Below are positions 7,601-16,754 of a DNA stretch of 35,889 nucleotides, piece by piece. Each line of letters opens with the position of its first letter. The first letter of the stretch is position 1. Below the pieces are notes generated by a model. That model had not been told where the DNA came from and ran no database searches. It saw only the letters and a list, made by a program, of their open reading frames with translations. Origin of the DNA: Deltaproteobacteria bacterium ADurb.Bin151 (GTDB lineage: Bacteria; Desulfobacterota; Syntrophia; Syntrophales; Smithellaceae); NCBI GenBank assembly GCA_002070455.1, contig MWDG01000025.1:1-35889 (forward strand), given 5' to 3'. Made by a program: the position numbers and the translations under genes.

Positions 7601-7786
7601 TTACCATATTGCCGGGAACAATCTTTTTCTCTCCTTTGCAAAATCTGAATAACCTTCAATTTCAAAAAGCATTTTTCCATCGATAAAGATTCGAAGAATG
7701 ATCGATGGCACTAATATGACAAGATATGCAGCTAGCGTAACCCCGTTAAAGAAATAGAGCAACAGACCGGCATGAGCAATGATCAT
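7601..7786 (-). pseudogene. isoprenylcysteine carboxyl methyltransferase-like fragment
   Basis: The 61-residue frame matches the C-terminal end of ICMT-family membrane methyltransferases. It has AYSGMII just upstream in frame (the family has RHPxYxG here), two hydrophobic helices, then EGYSDFAKERKRLFPAIW like the usual closing EYRxYxxxxRLIPxIW. The N-terminal two thirds are missing, and the frame upstream (NRQPFTQSDHQ) looks like a shortened version of the SAM-binding approach. This is probably a relic, perhaps the content of a second, older cassette. The assignment rests on short motifs. Confidence 0.5.
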
Positions 7787-7857
7787 CCCGGAATATGCCG
7801 GGGACCGGCTTGATTGGTGATCCGATTGCGTGAATGGTTGTCTGTTGATTATCGTTG

Positions 7858-9279
7858 CTATCGTCCTCTTGCTGCAATTGCATAGCTTTTTTCAAAGTCT
7901 TTACTCTTGAATGCGGCAATAGCATCCAGAATCAGAGTTTTCTGCCCGTTGTCCGATGTCTCTGATGATTGATCCATCAGTGCCTGTATCGCCCGTCCAG
8001 CCTTTATAGCAGCTTCACTTCGATCCGGGGTTGTGATCAGCACTCCCAGTTTGTCTTTCTCCTTCCAGAGGGGTATTATAGCAATGTTGCTCTTATGGAA
8101 GAGTCCTGACGACTTATCAATGAATACATTCCGGTTATTCATTTCCAGTTTGTATGTCGCATTGGTAAAATTGCGGGAACCGCCAGCAATCTTAACCTCA
8201 ACTGTGCCATCCCCTTCATTAACCTTGGGATTCACTTTCAGGATGAGGATTCCCGAATCCGGAAGTATCCTGTCGAATCCGATAGGTTGCCTGTTTTCCA
8301 CGAGATAATATGTCCCATCAGGTAATGGTACCTTAACACAGAGTAGCTCCCCTCCCTTTGATAAAGGAGAAAGAAAAGCGTATGAGGTTTCACCAGGTTT
8401 AACAATCTGAACCTGATTCTTTTTAATCCAATTGAGTCTTATCTTTGTGAAAGATGAAAGGCCTGGAGGCGGTTCACCTCGTTTTACGAAATGCTGTGAC
8501 ATAATGTCCCATGGTCCCATGTAAATTGCATTATGATCGAAAGAAGGAAGTCCGGCAGACTCGTCAGACTGACGATTAAAATCATACAGTCAGGGGGCAA
8601 GTCGCTTGCCGTCTTTTATTCCCGCGAGTGCATGGAAGTAGTCATGAGCAAACATGCCCAGGTTAGCATTTTCTGCTCCGACAAAAACACCGCCCTTAAA
8701 CTCTTTACCGCTTGCCGTTCTCAGGGTTAGATACATGGGAGTATAGCTCCTCCTCACACCTGAAAGCATTCCGGGATTGGCACAGTAGCAGATCATTCCG
8801 TATCCTTTTCCTGGCATGGTGTGTACAGCCGGTACGATCAACATGTGGTCGTAAGAAGAAAAATCAACCTCTCTCTCGATGGCGTTCATCGTGTCTTCAA
8901 TAAGTTTGCGTACCCTCCCTTTGTCCACACGAAAGTTGTATGGGCTAATCTCATAAAGGGAGAGGGAATCGGAAAGCATCACATATCCACGGAAATCGGC
9001 ATTTACGGAAGCAAGACCATAAGACTGTTCAACAACATACTTGCTCAATCCGTTTACTACTCTTTTCTTTACCGTTTCCATAGGCGTTGTCGGTGTTGCA
9101 TCAGGGAATCTGACCACAACGATGAGAATACGTTTTTCTCCAAGGGACTGAATCGACTGTGGACCCAGGTCAACCTCGTTGTCGGTGCTTTTTGCCAAGG
9201 CCTCATTGTTTATTATTAAGAAAATAAAGAAAAAGAGAGGAATAATAATTCTTCCGAACATCATAAATCTTCTTTTCAT
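7858..9279 (-). CDS. M6-like metallopeptidase with an in-frame TGA (pseudogene or selenoprotein)
   Basis: The ATG at 9279 has AGGAG seven bases upstream and starts a signal peptide (about residues 1-28, ending NNEALA). The frame runs 474 codons to 7858 with one internal TGA (8590-8592, codon 230). The N-terminal part has the M6-type peptidase layout, ending in the zinc-site-like AHDYFHALAG (His212, His216; Asp213 where Glu is expected). Just after the TGA the frame continues LYDFN and then MGPWDIMS and FTKIRLNWI, both family hallmarks. The rest is a beta-rich C-terminal domain. The TGA may be a nonsense mutation or encode selenocysteine; TCGTCAGTCTGACGA starts 14 bases after it. No other break is visible. 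Confidence 0.65.
8561..8592 (-). promoter_or_regulatory. TGA codon plus SECIS-like hairpin candidate
   Basis: On the minus strand the TGA is followed after 14 bases by a perfect 6-bp stem, TCGTCA-GTC-TGACGA, putting a G-U-C loop at about +21 to +23. Bacterial SECIS elements lie just 3' of the UGA and carry a small apical hairpin with conserved G and U in the loop. The spacing fits. Short hairpins also arise by chance, so this is a candidate only. Confidence 0.3.
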
Positions 9280-9637
9280 GATCACGCTCCTGTTCTTAAT
9301 ATCCCATACCTGTGCCTAATACTTATATCATACGTTAAGTTAGAATTCTGCCTCTTTTAAATTTTCAGCTCAGGCGCACCTCTGGTTCTGGAGGAAGGTA
9401 ATTCAAAGAACCATGTGATCTGAACGTGTTGTATTTCATGCACATTTTTTGATTACCCTTATTGCTTCTTATAAAGGATATAATATCTCTCAGTATCAAT
9501 GTTATTTATTGCAGATTGAGGTTGAGCTTTTTCATCAGTGTTTGATGGTTGTGAAGAGGAAGGCTTAAGTCTTTCAGATTATTTCTACATCCACTGTTCT
9601 GAAAATTTTATTTTAGGAAATATTACTGCGTTATTCT
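9280..9637 (-). other. intergenic stretch with IS3 transposase tail
   Basis: Apart from the transposase remnant at 9370-9456, I see no gene here. The side near the M6-like gene contains TATGAT and TATAAG elements that could serve as a -10, but no convincing -35. Confidence 0.45.
9370..9456 (-). pseudogene. IS3-family transposase, C-terminal remnant
   Basis: The minus-strand frame ends with YNTFRSHGSLNYLPPEPEVR and a stop at 9370. This matches the closing segment of IS3-family OrfB proteins (YNxxRPHSSLGYxPP). Only about 28 codons can be recognised, and the conserved SSLGY is altered to GSLNY. It differs from the remnant at 1891-2022, so two separate insertions have decayed in this region. Confidence 0.7.
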
Positions 9638-10588
9638 CTACCAGCTTCCCGATGCCCCGCCTCCACCGGACGAACCGCCTCCGCCCGAAAAGCTTGATCC
9701 GCCGGAACTCCACGAACTACCTCCCCCCCCGGATCCAACCGTAAATCCGCCGATATTGGCAGAGCCTTTGGTCTTCAAATCTTTCTGGGCTTTTTTATAC
9801 CAGTCCGTTCGTGTCAGAAGCAATTTGGCAATGGGGAATCCAACAATATAGGTTATGAGAAGGTAAAGTGTGCCGCTCGTCCCTAAAACAACGATGGGAA
9901 ATGTTGCCCAGAAAGGAATCAGGAAAAAATAGAGAAACCATCCCATTCCGGGTGTTAAAATTCCTACTGCCGTAAAGAGACCTATAATACCGAAGATAAA
10001 AGCACCAAACAGGATTTTTTCTGTAATAGATATGTCCGCCACTTCCAGATCTAGGGCTGACGATTTTTTAACATCCTCTCCTGATTTGGCTGTTTCAGCC
10101 GGCACCTGGCCGCCTTCCAGCACATTGATGATTGCCCGAACGCCTTCATCAATGCCTCTGTCATAGTCATTGTTTTTGAAGAAAGGGGTGATGGCATTAC
10201 GGATAATGCTTCCCGCGATGCCGTCCGTCATGGTGCCTTCCAGGCCGTACCCAACCTCGATGCGCATCTTTCTGTCTTTGGGAGCCACGATTAACAAAAC
10301 ACCATTGTCTTTACCCTTTTGCCCCAGTTTCCATGTGTTAAATACAGTCACCGCATATTCTTCAATCGAAACACCATCAAGAGTCGGCACCGTCAGCACA
10401 GCAATCTGGTTGGTGGTTTTTTCTTCGTGGGCTTTCAGATTGGCTGTAACGGCCTTGCGCGTTTCATCGGAGAGAATTTGCGCATTGTCGGTTACACGTC
10501 CGGTAAGAAAGGGAACATCAACAGCGAAAGCCGGAAAAACAGCCAGGGCAAAAGCAATGATTACAAAGAAAATGAATTTCTTTTTCAT
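9638..10588 (-). CDS. TPM-domain membrane protein, YgcG-like
   Basis: This 316-residue protein has a signal peptide (about residues 1-22, ending FPAFA). A TPM domain (TLP18.3/Psb32/MOLO-1) spans about 25-165, with GRVTDNAQILS, TNQIAVLTVPTLDG and RIEVGYGLEGTMTDG. Two or three transmembrane helices lie at about 190-260, and the tail is rich in Gly and Ser (many GGGGSS units) ending SGSW. That is the YgcG layout. The TPM fold is extracytoplasmic; its biochemical role in bacteria is not settled. Its start overlaps the stop of the preceding TPM gene by four bases (ATGA), so the two are coupled. The LemA gene that often accompanies this pair is absent. Confidence 0.88.
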   Translation of the reverse strand: MKKKFIFFVIIAFALAVFPAFAVDVPFLTGRVTDNAQILSDETRKAVTANLKAHEEKTTNQIAVLTVPTLDGVSIEEYAVTVFNTWKLGQKGKDNGVLLIVAPKDRKMRIEVGYGLEGTMTDGIAGSIIRNAITPFFKNNDYDRGIDEGVRAIINVLEGGQVPAETAKSGEDVKKSSALDLEVADISITEKILFGAFIFGIIGLFTAVGILTPGMGWFLYFFLIPFWATFPIVVLGTSGTLYLLITYIVGFPIAKLLLTRTDWYKKAQKDLKTKGSANIGGFTVGSGGGGSSWSSGGSSFSGGGGSSGGGGASGSW

Positions 10589-11226
10589 GCCCCCCTCTCC
10601 TCGATCACATTGGGCAGTTCATGAGATGGTTCGTCAGAGAGGATCACCTCTTCCAGCTTTTTCAAGCCTGTCTCCAGCGCTTGAGCAGTCTTACCGGAAT
10701 TGAGGTAAATACGCATGTGAACAATGATTTTATCGATGGTTTCCTGATTGATTTTCAGGTTAAGCCCGGCATCGGGAAGCACGACAATCCGCCGTTCAAA
10801 AAGGCTCACCAGCAGCAAAACAGCCCTGCGCTTTGGCGTACCAAACAGTTCATGGGACAGGAAAAGAGACCTCGCGTATTGCATGGTTTCGACTTCCGCG
10901 CGATGAGAATGAAGAAACAGCCTGGCAAAATCAGGAACAAAAACGGATAACAGGGCAAACCCCGCACCTGTCGCAAGCATAATGACAATGGCCAGAAGCG
11001 CCGCCATGACGGGATCAGGCAGCGGCCACATCCTGTTCATCAGCAAAACCAGCAGACCAGCCCCGGATGTTCCCAGTGCAAAAGCCTTCCAGGGAATTTC
11101 GGCATAGCTGTCACTGCGTTCGATGATGGCAAGCACAATCTGCGCACCCGTATGCTTTTCCGCGGCCTCTACCTTCCGGTTTAAACTGTCCCGTTCTTCC
11201 TCAGACAACGTCTGTTTCATCGACAT
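10585..11226 (-). CDS. TPM-domain membrane protein
   Basis: The 213-residue protein is a second, shorter TPM-domain protein. The N-terminal part (about residues 8-45: VEAAEKHTGAQIVLAII) begins the TPM fold, two transmembrane helices follow at about 50-100, and the fold resumes with RRAVLLLVSLFERRIVVLPD. It has no signal peptide. It is the first gene of a two-gene operon with the YgcG-like protein, from the promoter at 11263-11290. Its partner's tail and this split TPM layout match the pairs found in many Proteobacteria. Function is unknown. Confidence 0.85.
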   Translation of the reverse strand: MSMKQTLSEEERDSLNRKVEAAEKHTGAQIVLAIIERSDSYAEIPWKAFALGTSGAGLLVLLMNRMWPLPDPVMAALLAIVIMLATGAGFALLSVFVPDFARLFLHSHRAEVETMQYARSLFLSHELFGTPKRRAVLLLVSLFERRIVVLPDAGLNLKINQETIDKIIVHMRIYLNSGKTAQALETGLKKLEEVILSDEPSHELPNVIEERGA

Positions 11227-11262
11227 TCATCTTTCGTGAAAGCGCTGCTATATTGTGGACAA

Positions 11263-11290
11263 ATTACAAGAAATACGGGTTTTATGTCAA
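11263..11290 (-). promoter_or_regulatory. sigma-70 promoter of the TPM operon
   Basis: The minus strand has TTGACA (11290-11285), a 16-base spacer and TGTAAT (11268-11263), giving a perfect -35 and a five-of-six -10. It lies about 40 bases upstream of the first TPM gene and just after the terminator of the acyltransferase gene. Confidence 0.7.
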
Positions 11291-11298
11291 TATAATTC

Positions 11299-11321
11299 AA
11301 AAAGCCCCTTGCCGGCGGGGA
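11299..11321 (-). terminator. intrinsic terminator after the acyltransferase gene
   Basis: The minus strand reads a CCCC/GGGG stem around GCCGGCAA, followed by CTTTTT. The stem is short but GC-pure and sits about 30 bases after the acyltransferase stop, before the TPM promoter. Confidence 0.55.
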
Positions 11322-11348
11322 TAAATCGAATGTGAATCAGCCGCTATT

Positions 11349-12074
11349 TCAATCCCGCTCACAGGGGAACATTTTGCTCCTGAACCAACCCAGCAGTGTG
11401 TTTCCTTCCAGGGCTCTGCGTGTGAGTTCGTCGAATTCTTTCCTCGTTCTCCCGGGTTCAGCCATCCACTGTGATCTTGTTTTGATCGGTTTGTCTGTAT
11501 CCAGATATTTTATTACACAAGCGGGATTTCCTCCTGCAACGGCATTGGCGGGTATATCCTTGGTCACGATGGAGCCTGCCCCGACGATGGCGTTGTCACC
11601 GATATGAACCCCTTTGCAAATCATGGCGCTGTCGCCGATCCACGCATTTTTCCCGATCCGGATGGCTTCTGTTTTTCCAATCGGCTGGGTGCGGTCGTAA
11701 AGATCATGCCAGTCGGAATCGCTGATGCAAACATTGTTGGCCAGCATGCAATCATCTTCAATGGTGACACCTGTCGCCGCCAGAATTCTAACCCCCTGGC
11801 AAATCAGGCAATGTTTCCCGATCTCCACTTTTCCTGACGTTCCGTCGGCCGCCTGCCATGCGGTAATCATGACACGCTTATCAGACATGGCAATCACTGT
11901 CGTATAATCATCGATCGAAACCGGACGGCCATAGATATCGACATACCAGGGCTTTCTGAAAACGACATCTTTCCCTAAATGTTTGCATTGCGGTGCCAGA
12001 AAGTGCCGGGCATACCGGTTTTCAAATTGATCGGTCAGCTTTTTGAGGTAATAGGGTCGATGGTCTTTCTGCAA
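11349..12074 (-). CDS. hexapeptide-repeat acyltransferase
   Basis: This 241-residue protein is a left-handed beta-helix acyltransferase of the maltose/galactoside O-acetyltransferase or xenobiotic acetyltransferase kind. Hexapeptide turns run from about residue 85 to 190 (IGKHCLICQGVRILAATGVTI, then IGKNAWIGDSAMICKGVHIGDNAIVGAGSIVTKDI). SDSDWHDLYD near residue 120 carries the likely catalytic His of the family. The substrate cannot be read from sequence. The start at 12074 is TTG with a weak ribosome-binding site; no better in-frame start exists upstream of the conserved part. It stands alone between two hairpins. Confidence 0.85.
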   Translation of the reverse strand: MQKDHRPYYLKKLTDQFENRYARHFLAPQCKHLGKDVVFRKPWYVDIYGRPVSIDDYTTVIAMSDKRVMITAWQAADGTSGKVEIGKHCLICQGVRILAATGVTIEDDCMLANNVCISDSDWHDLYDRTQPIGKTEAIRIGKNAWIGDSAMICKGVHIGDNAIVGAGSIVTKDIPANAVAGGNPACVIKYLDTDKPIKTRSQWMAEPGRTRKEFDELTRRALEGNTLLGWFRSKMFPCERD

Positions 12075-12158
12075 AGCAATTTCTCTTTTCTAATGAGAGA
12101 TGAAGCAGGACAAGTGGCACCTGTTTATCTCGTCTTTTATTCCGAGTGAAAACGGGAG

Positions 12159-12181
12159 AATTTTGAGCTAATCTCAAAATT
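12159..12181 (-). terminator. AT-rich hairpin after the PEBP gene
   Basis: A perfect 9-bp stem (AATTTTGAG with CTCAAAATT) and a 5-base loop follow the stop of the PEBP-family gene by 15 bases on the minus strand. The T-rich tract is within the stem and a few bases after it, so it is a weak or partial terminator. Confidence 0.45.
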
Positions 12182-12196
12182 TCATCAATAATTTAT

Positions 12197-12742
12197 TTAC
12201 CGCTGCCTGCTGTATTTCCCCATCAGTTGAGCTTCCGCCAGCACATGACCCTTCATTGCACTCAGGACTTGCGCTTTTGTTGCTCCCGGTCTCATCTCCA
12301 TTGTTGTGTCAAGGGCATACAGTTTGAAATAATATCGATGAGTGCCTCCCGGGGGACACGGTCCTCCATATCCAATTTTACGCCCGTCATTGATGCCCTG
12401 TCTCATCCCATTTGTGAATTCCTGCTCAGGTTTCACGTTTTCGGCCAGCTTCGTTACATTTGACGGAATGTTAAAGGCAACCCAATGTACCCAGGTTCCC
12501 ACCGGCGCATCAGGATCATCACTGATCAGGGCAAATGTTTTTGTCCCAGCGGGAACATCGTGCCATTCGAGCGGTGGTGAAACATTCTGTCCGTCACAAG
12601 TGTATTTTGCCGGTATCACGTTGCCTTCCGTGAAAGCAGAACTTGTAATTTTCATCTTTCTACCTCCTTCTGCAAAAACGTCATGATATAGCCCGCTAAA
12701 AAGCGCGAAACATGCTAATGTAATAATGCCTTTCTTAATCAT
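12197..12742 (-). CDS. secreted PEBP-family protein (YbhB/YbcL-like)
   Basis: The start at 12742 (MIKKGIITLA) follows a GGGGGTG ribosome-binding site and begins a signal peptide ending near VFAEG, so the mature protein is periplasmic. The mature part is a full phosphatidylethanolamine-binding-protein domain. It has FTEGNVIPAKYTCDGQNVSPPL, then SDDPDAPVGTWVHWV and YGGPCPPGGTHRYYFKLYAL, which together form the anion-binding pocket. Bacterial members such as YbhB have no firmly proven activity. It stands alone, with a hairpin after its stop. Confidence 0.92.
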   Translation of the reverse strand: MIKKGIITLACFALFSGLYHDVFAEGGRKMKITSSAFTEGNVIPAKYTCDGQNVSPPLEWHDVPAGTKTFALISDDPDAPVGTWVHWVAFNIPSNVTKLAENVKPEQEFTNGMRQGINDGRKIGYGGPCPPGGTHRYYFKLYALDTTMEMRPGATKAQVLSAMKGHVLAEAQLMGKYSRQR

Positions 12743-13064
12743 CTTCGCACCCCCTGACATGAATTCGGACTGTTCAATCCTGTCCTTAAAACTATGCTCA
12801 TATTGTAACACATATCAATTTAAAGTTTATGATTTTCAGTTGAAATTCATGGCGGATGGAATCCCGGAATTTTTAGAATTAATTTTTGCCACATTAATGA
12901 ATTGCGAACCTGAAAAATGGCTGAACTCTTATGCATTATGTGTTAAAATTACTAAGTAAATTGTTAATGTTCGAACAAAATGTTTTCTCTATTGAATTTA
13001 AGAACCGCCTTCTCATCCTCAACCCTGTAAACACAATAAATGATAAACGGCAGGAAAACGTATC

Positions 13065-14075
13065 ATGTTCACAACCTTCTTAATCAATGACCCCTCGGGT
13101 GATCCAGGCGCCTATCTGGAACTTAAATACCGCCGCGGCGCTTTTTTGTTCGATCTGGGTGATCTACAAAATCTGCCGCCAAGACAGATTCGTAAAATTA
13201 GGCATATCCTTGTTTCACATACCCATATGGATCACTTTATCGGTTTTGATCACATGCTCCGCATTTGCCTTGGACGAAATCAGCATATTTCTCTTTTCGG
13301 TCCACCCGGTTTCCTGGCCAATGTGGAGAGTAAACTAGGGGCTTATGCCTGGAATCTTGTCAAAAATTATACCAATGATTTTGAACTTGCCGTCACGGAA
13401 GTTCATGAGACCAAAAGAATAACCAGATATTATCGCTGCCGCAACAGCTTCCTGCCTGAAGACGAAGAGACCTGCACAGTATTTGGCTCCAAACTCATCG
13501 AGGATGATTCCTTTATCGTCAAGACTGCTTTTCTTGATCACAGCATCCCCTGCATGGCTTTCAGTGTTAAAGAAAAAACCCGCCTGAACATCAAAAAAAA
13601 TGTCTTAAGAGAAATGGATTTGCCCACGGGCGCCTGGCTTACCGGGCTGAAAGAACAGATCATGAATAACGAACCCGGGAATGCGCCGGTGCGCATCTGG
13701 TGGAAAACCGAAGAAGGCAGGTTATTGGAGAAGTTTTTGCCTCTCGGCATGCTGCAAAAAAAAGTAGTGAACATTACCGCGGGACAAAAGGTTTGTTATA
13801 TTACCGATGCTGTCTGGAATGATGAGAATATCGAAAGAATGATCGAATTAGCAAGGGGATCGGAGATATTATTTATCGAAGCGCCTTTCCTTCATGAAGA
13901 TGCGGCAACAGCTGCCAAAAAATATCACATGACCGCTCATCAGGCAGGCACGCTGGCTTCAATGGCAGGCGTCAAACGTTTCATCATTTTTCACTTTTCA
14001 CCGAAATATAAGGGTAAGACAGATGCTTTACAAAGAGAGGCTGCAAACGCCTTTCAAAAATCAAACAACGGATAA
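13065..14075 (+). CDS. RNase Z-like metallo-beta-lactamase-fold hydrolase
   Basis: The 336-residue protein has the metallo-beta-lactamase signature SHTHMDH (His52, His54, Asp56, His57) close to the N-terminus. It also has DHSIP (His near 162), ITDAVWND with the bridging Asp, and a final FHFSPKY. This spacing is that of the ElaC/RNase Z branch, which matures tRNA 3' ends. The segment at about 175-235 (LNIKKNVLREMDLPTG, LKEQI) matches the RNase Z region that precedes the AGQKVCYITD strand. It is somewhat longer than the 300-odd residues usual for ElaC, so a related hydrolase role is possible. A ribosome-binding site (GGCAGG) precedes the ATG. Confidence 0.8.
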   Translation: MFTTFLINDPSGDPGAYLELKYRRGAFLFDLGDLQNLPPRQIRKIRHILVSHTHMDHFIGFDHMLRICLGRNQHISLFGPPGFLANVESKLGAYAWNLVKNYTNDFELAVTEVHETKRITRYYRCRNSFLPEDEETCTVFGSKLIEDDSFIVKTAFLDHSIPCMAFSVKEKTRLNIKKNVLREMDLPTGAWLTGLKEQIMNNEPGNAPVRIWWKTEEGRLLEKFLPLGMLQKKVVNITAGQKVCYITDAVWNDENIERMIELARGSEILFIEAPFLHEDAATAAKKYHMTAHQAGTLASMAGVKRFIIFHFSPKYKGKTDALQREAANAFQKSNNG

Positions 14076-14222
14076 TGGAGTCCGGGTTTTCAAGTGGCAT
14101 ATGATTTCCATTCTCAAAAAAGTCGGTTGCCAGCGAAAAAATATCTCTGGGAACATGGCGGTATATTGTTGTTCAAATCATCGGTGATTAAAAGAAACAT
14201 GGAGAAAATTGAGGACTCATAG

Positions 14223-14528
14223 ATGGCGACGAAATCCAAATCATCACAAAAGGTCCTCTGGTCTGGTAAGGTTACAAAGGAGAGCAGCGCTCTGGATCTG
14301 GAAACGGGCGTATTCACCTGGACGGATGCCAGAAAAATTGCGTTGTCTCTCAAGCAATCGGCAGACAACAGTACCCGCCGCAAGTCTTCGCCATTCCGAT
14401 CGGCGATGTCAATGCTTGTATTCTACATCAACCGGGCCGGCAGGAACCTGGACAAAAACCAGTTGAATATACTGGAACAAGCCAAGGAAGAGCTGCGCAT
14501 CCTGTATCAGAATGACCGACATCAGTAA
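14223..14528 (+). CDS. DUF3175 family protein
   Basis: This small basic protein of 101 residues matches the DUF3175 family throughout: WSGKVTKESSALDLETGVF, then DARKIALSLKQSA, then RKSSPFRSAMSMLVFYINRAG. Its function is unknown; such proteins are cytosolic, with no signal peptide or membrane helix. It follows the RNase Z-like gene on the same strand after about 150 bases and ends before a strong terminator. Confidence 0.85.
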   Translation: MATKSKSSQKVLWSGKVTKESSALDLETGVFTWTDARKIALSLKQSADNSTRRKSSPFRSAMSMLVFYINRAGRNLDKNQLNILEQAKEELRILYQNDRHQ

Positions 14529-14583
14529 TTTCTGCATCGCCGGACAGAAATGATAATACCAACAGTCTTTATTAAATTACAAG

Positions 14584-14619
14584 AAGGCCCCCTGTCCAAA
14601 TGAACAGGGGGCCTTTTTT
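14584..14619. terminator. bidirectional terminator between the DUF3175 gene and groEL
   Basis: A perfect 12-bp stem, AAGGCCCCCTGT with ACAGGGGGCCTT, closes an 8-base loop. It has a T-run on the plus strand and a partial A/T flank on the minus strand. It stops DUF3175 transcription and probably the groESL message coming from the other side. Confidence 0.9.
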
Positions 14620-14624
14620 ATTAA

Positions 14625-14660
14625 CCTAACAGCCTAAATGCCTACAGCCTAATGGCCTGC
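14625..14660. repeat. short degenerate CCTAA tandem array
   Basis: Between the terminator and the groEL stop, the unit (A/G)CCTAA(N1-3) occurs about four to five times in degenerate form. Its role, if any, is unknown. Confidence 0.4.
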
Positions 14661-14667
14661 TTTTCTT

Positions 14668-16323
<1,656 letters not shown>

Positions 16324-16334
16324 TTAATAGTTTC

Positions 16335-16625
16335 TTATTTTTCAATAACGCCCAGAATGTCGTCTTCTCTCATGATGAGATATTCTTCACCGTCGATCTT
16401 GACTTCAGTGCCGCCGTATTTGCTGAAAAGGACCTTATCGCCGACTTTGACATCCAAGGCGATCAATTTGCCATCGTCCGTCTTTTTGCCCTTGCCGACA
16501 GCAACGACTTTACCTTCAATGGGTTTTTCCTTGGCCGTATCGGGAATGATAATTCCTCCCTTGGTTTTGGTTTCCTCTTCCAAACGTTTTACAATGATTC
16601 GATCCTGTAAAGGTCTGATTTTCAT
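16335..16625 (-). CDS. groES: GroES co-chaperonin (Hsp10)
   Basis: The start at 16625 follows GAAAGGAG, giving a 96-residue protein, the normal size. It begins [14 protein letters not shown], contains the mobile loop region [15 protein letters not shown] and ends [18 protein letters not shown], all standard for GroES. It caps the GroEL ring. It is the first gene of the groESL operon and is transcribed from the promoter at 16687-16714. Confidence 0.98.
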   Translation of the reverse strand: MKIRPLQDRIIVKRLEEETKTKGGIIIPDTAKEKPIEGKVVAVGKGKKTDDGKLIALDVKVGDKVLFSKYGGTEVKIDGEEYLIMREDDILGVIEK

Positions 16626-16686
16626 ACTTTTTCTCCTTTCTCCCTTATTTATATTTGAAATGTATAAATTCTGTTTAAGCGGCGCT

Positions 16687-16714
16687 ATTTTATGCACGAT
16701 TTCATCCCTGTCAA
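16687..16714 (-). promoter_or_regulatory. sigma-70 promoter of groESL
   Basis: The minus strand has TTGACA (16714-16709), a 16-base spacer and TAAAAT (16692-16687), about 60 bases upstream of the groES start. No CIRCE element (TTAGCACTC-N9-GAGTGCTAA) and no clear sigma-32 box lie in this leader, so HrcA control is not evident from sequence. Confidence 0.75.
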
Positions 16715-16754
16715 GGTTTAGGACAAATTTTTGGGCAGTTTTTTTCAGGTGCGA

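Noticed and set aside
10170..10703. 177-codon plus-strand frame opposite the TPM genes
   Set aside because: It is a shadow of two coupled genes on the minus strand and lacks any motif.
12966..12980. TGTTCGAACA palindrome upstream of the RNase Z-like gene as a LexA box
   Set aside because: It is a perfect 10-bp palindrome, but it does not fit a LexA consensus I know for this group, and the gene is not an SOS gene.
16640..16750. CIRCE operator in the groESL leader
   Set aside because: I searched by eye for TTAGCACTC and GAGTGCTAA and neither half is present.
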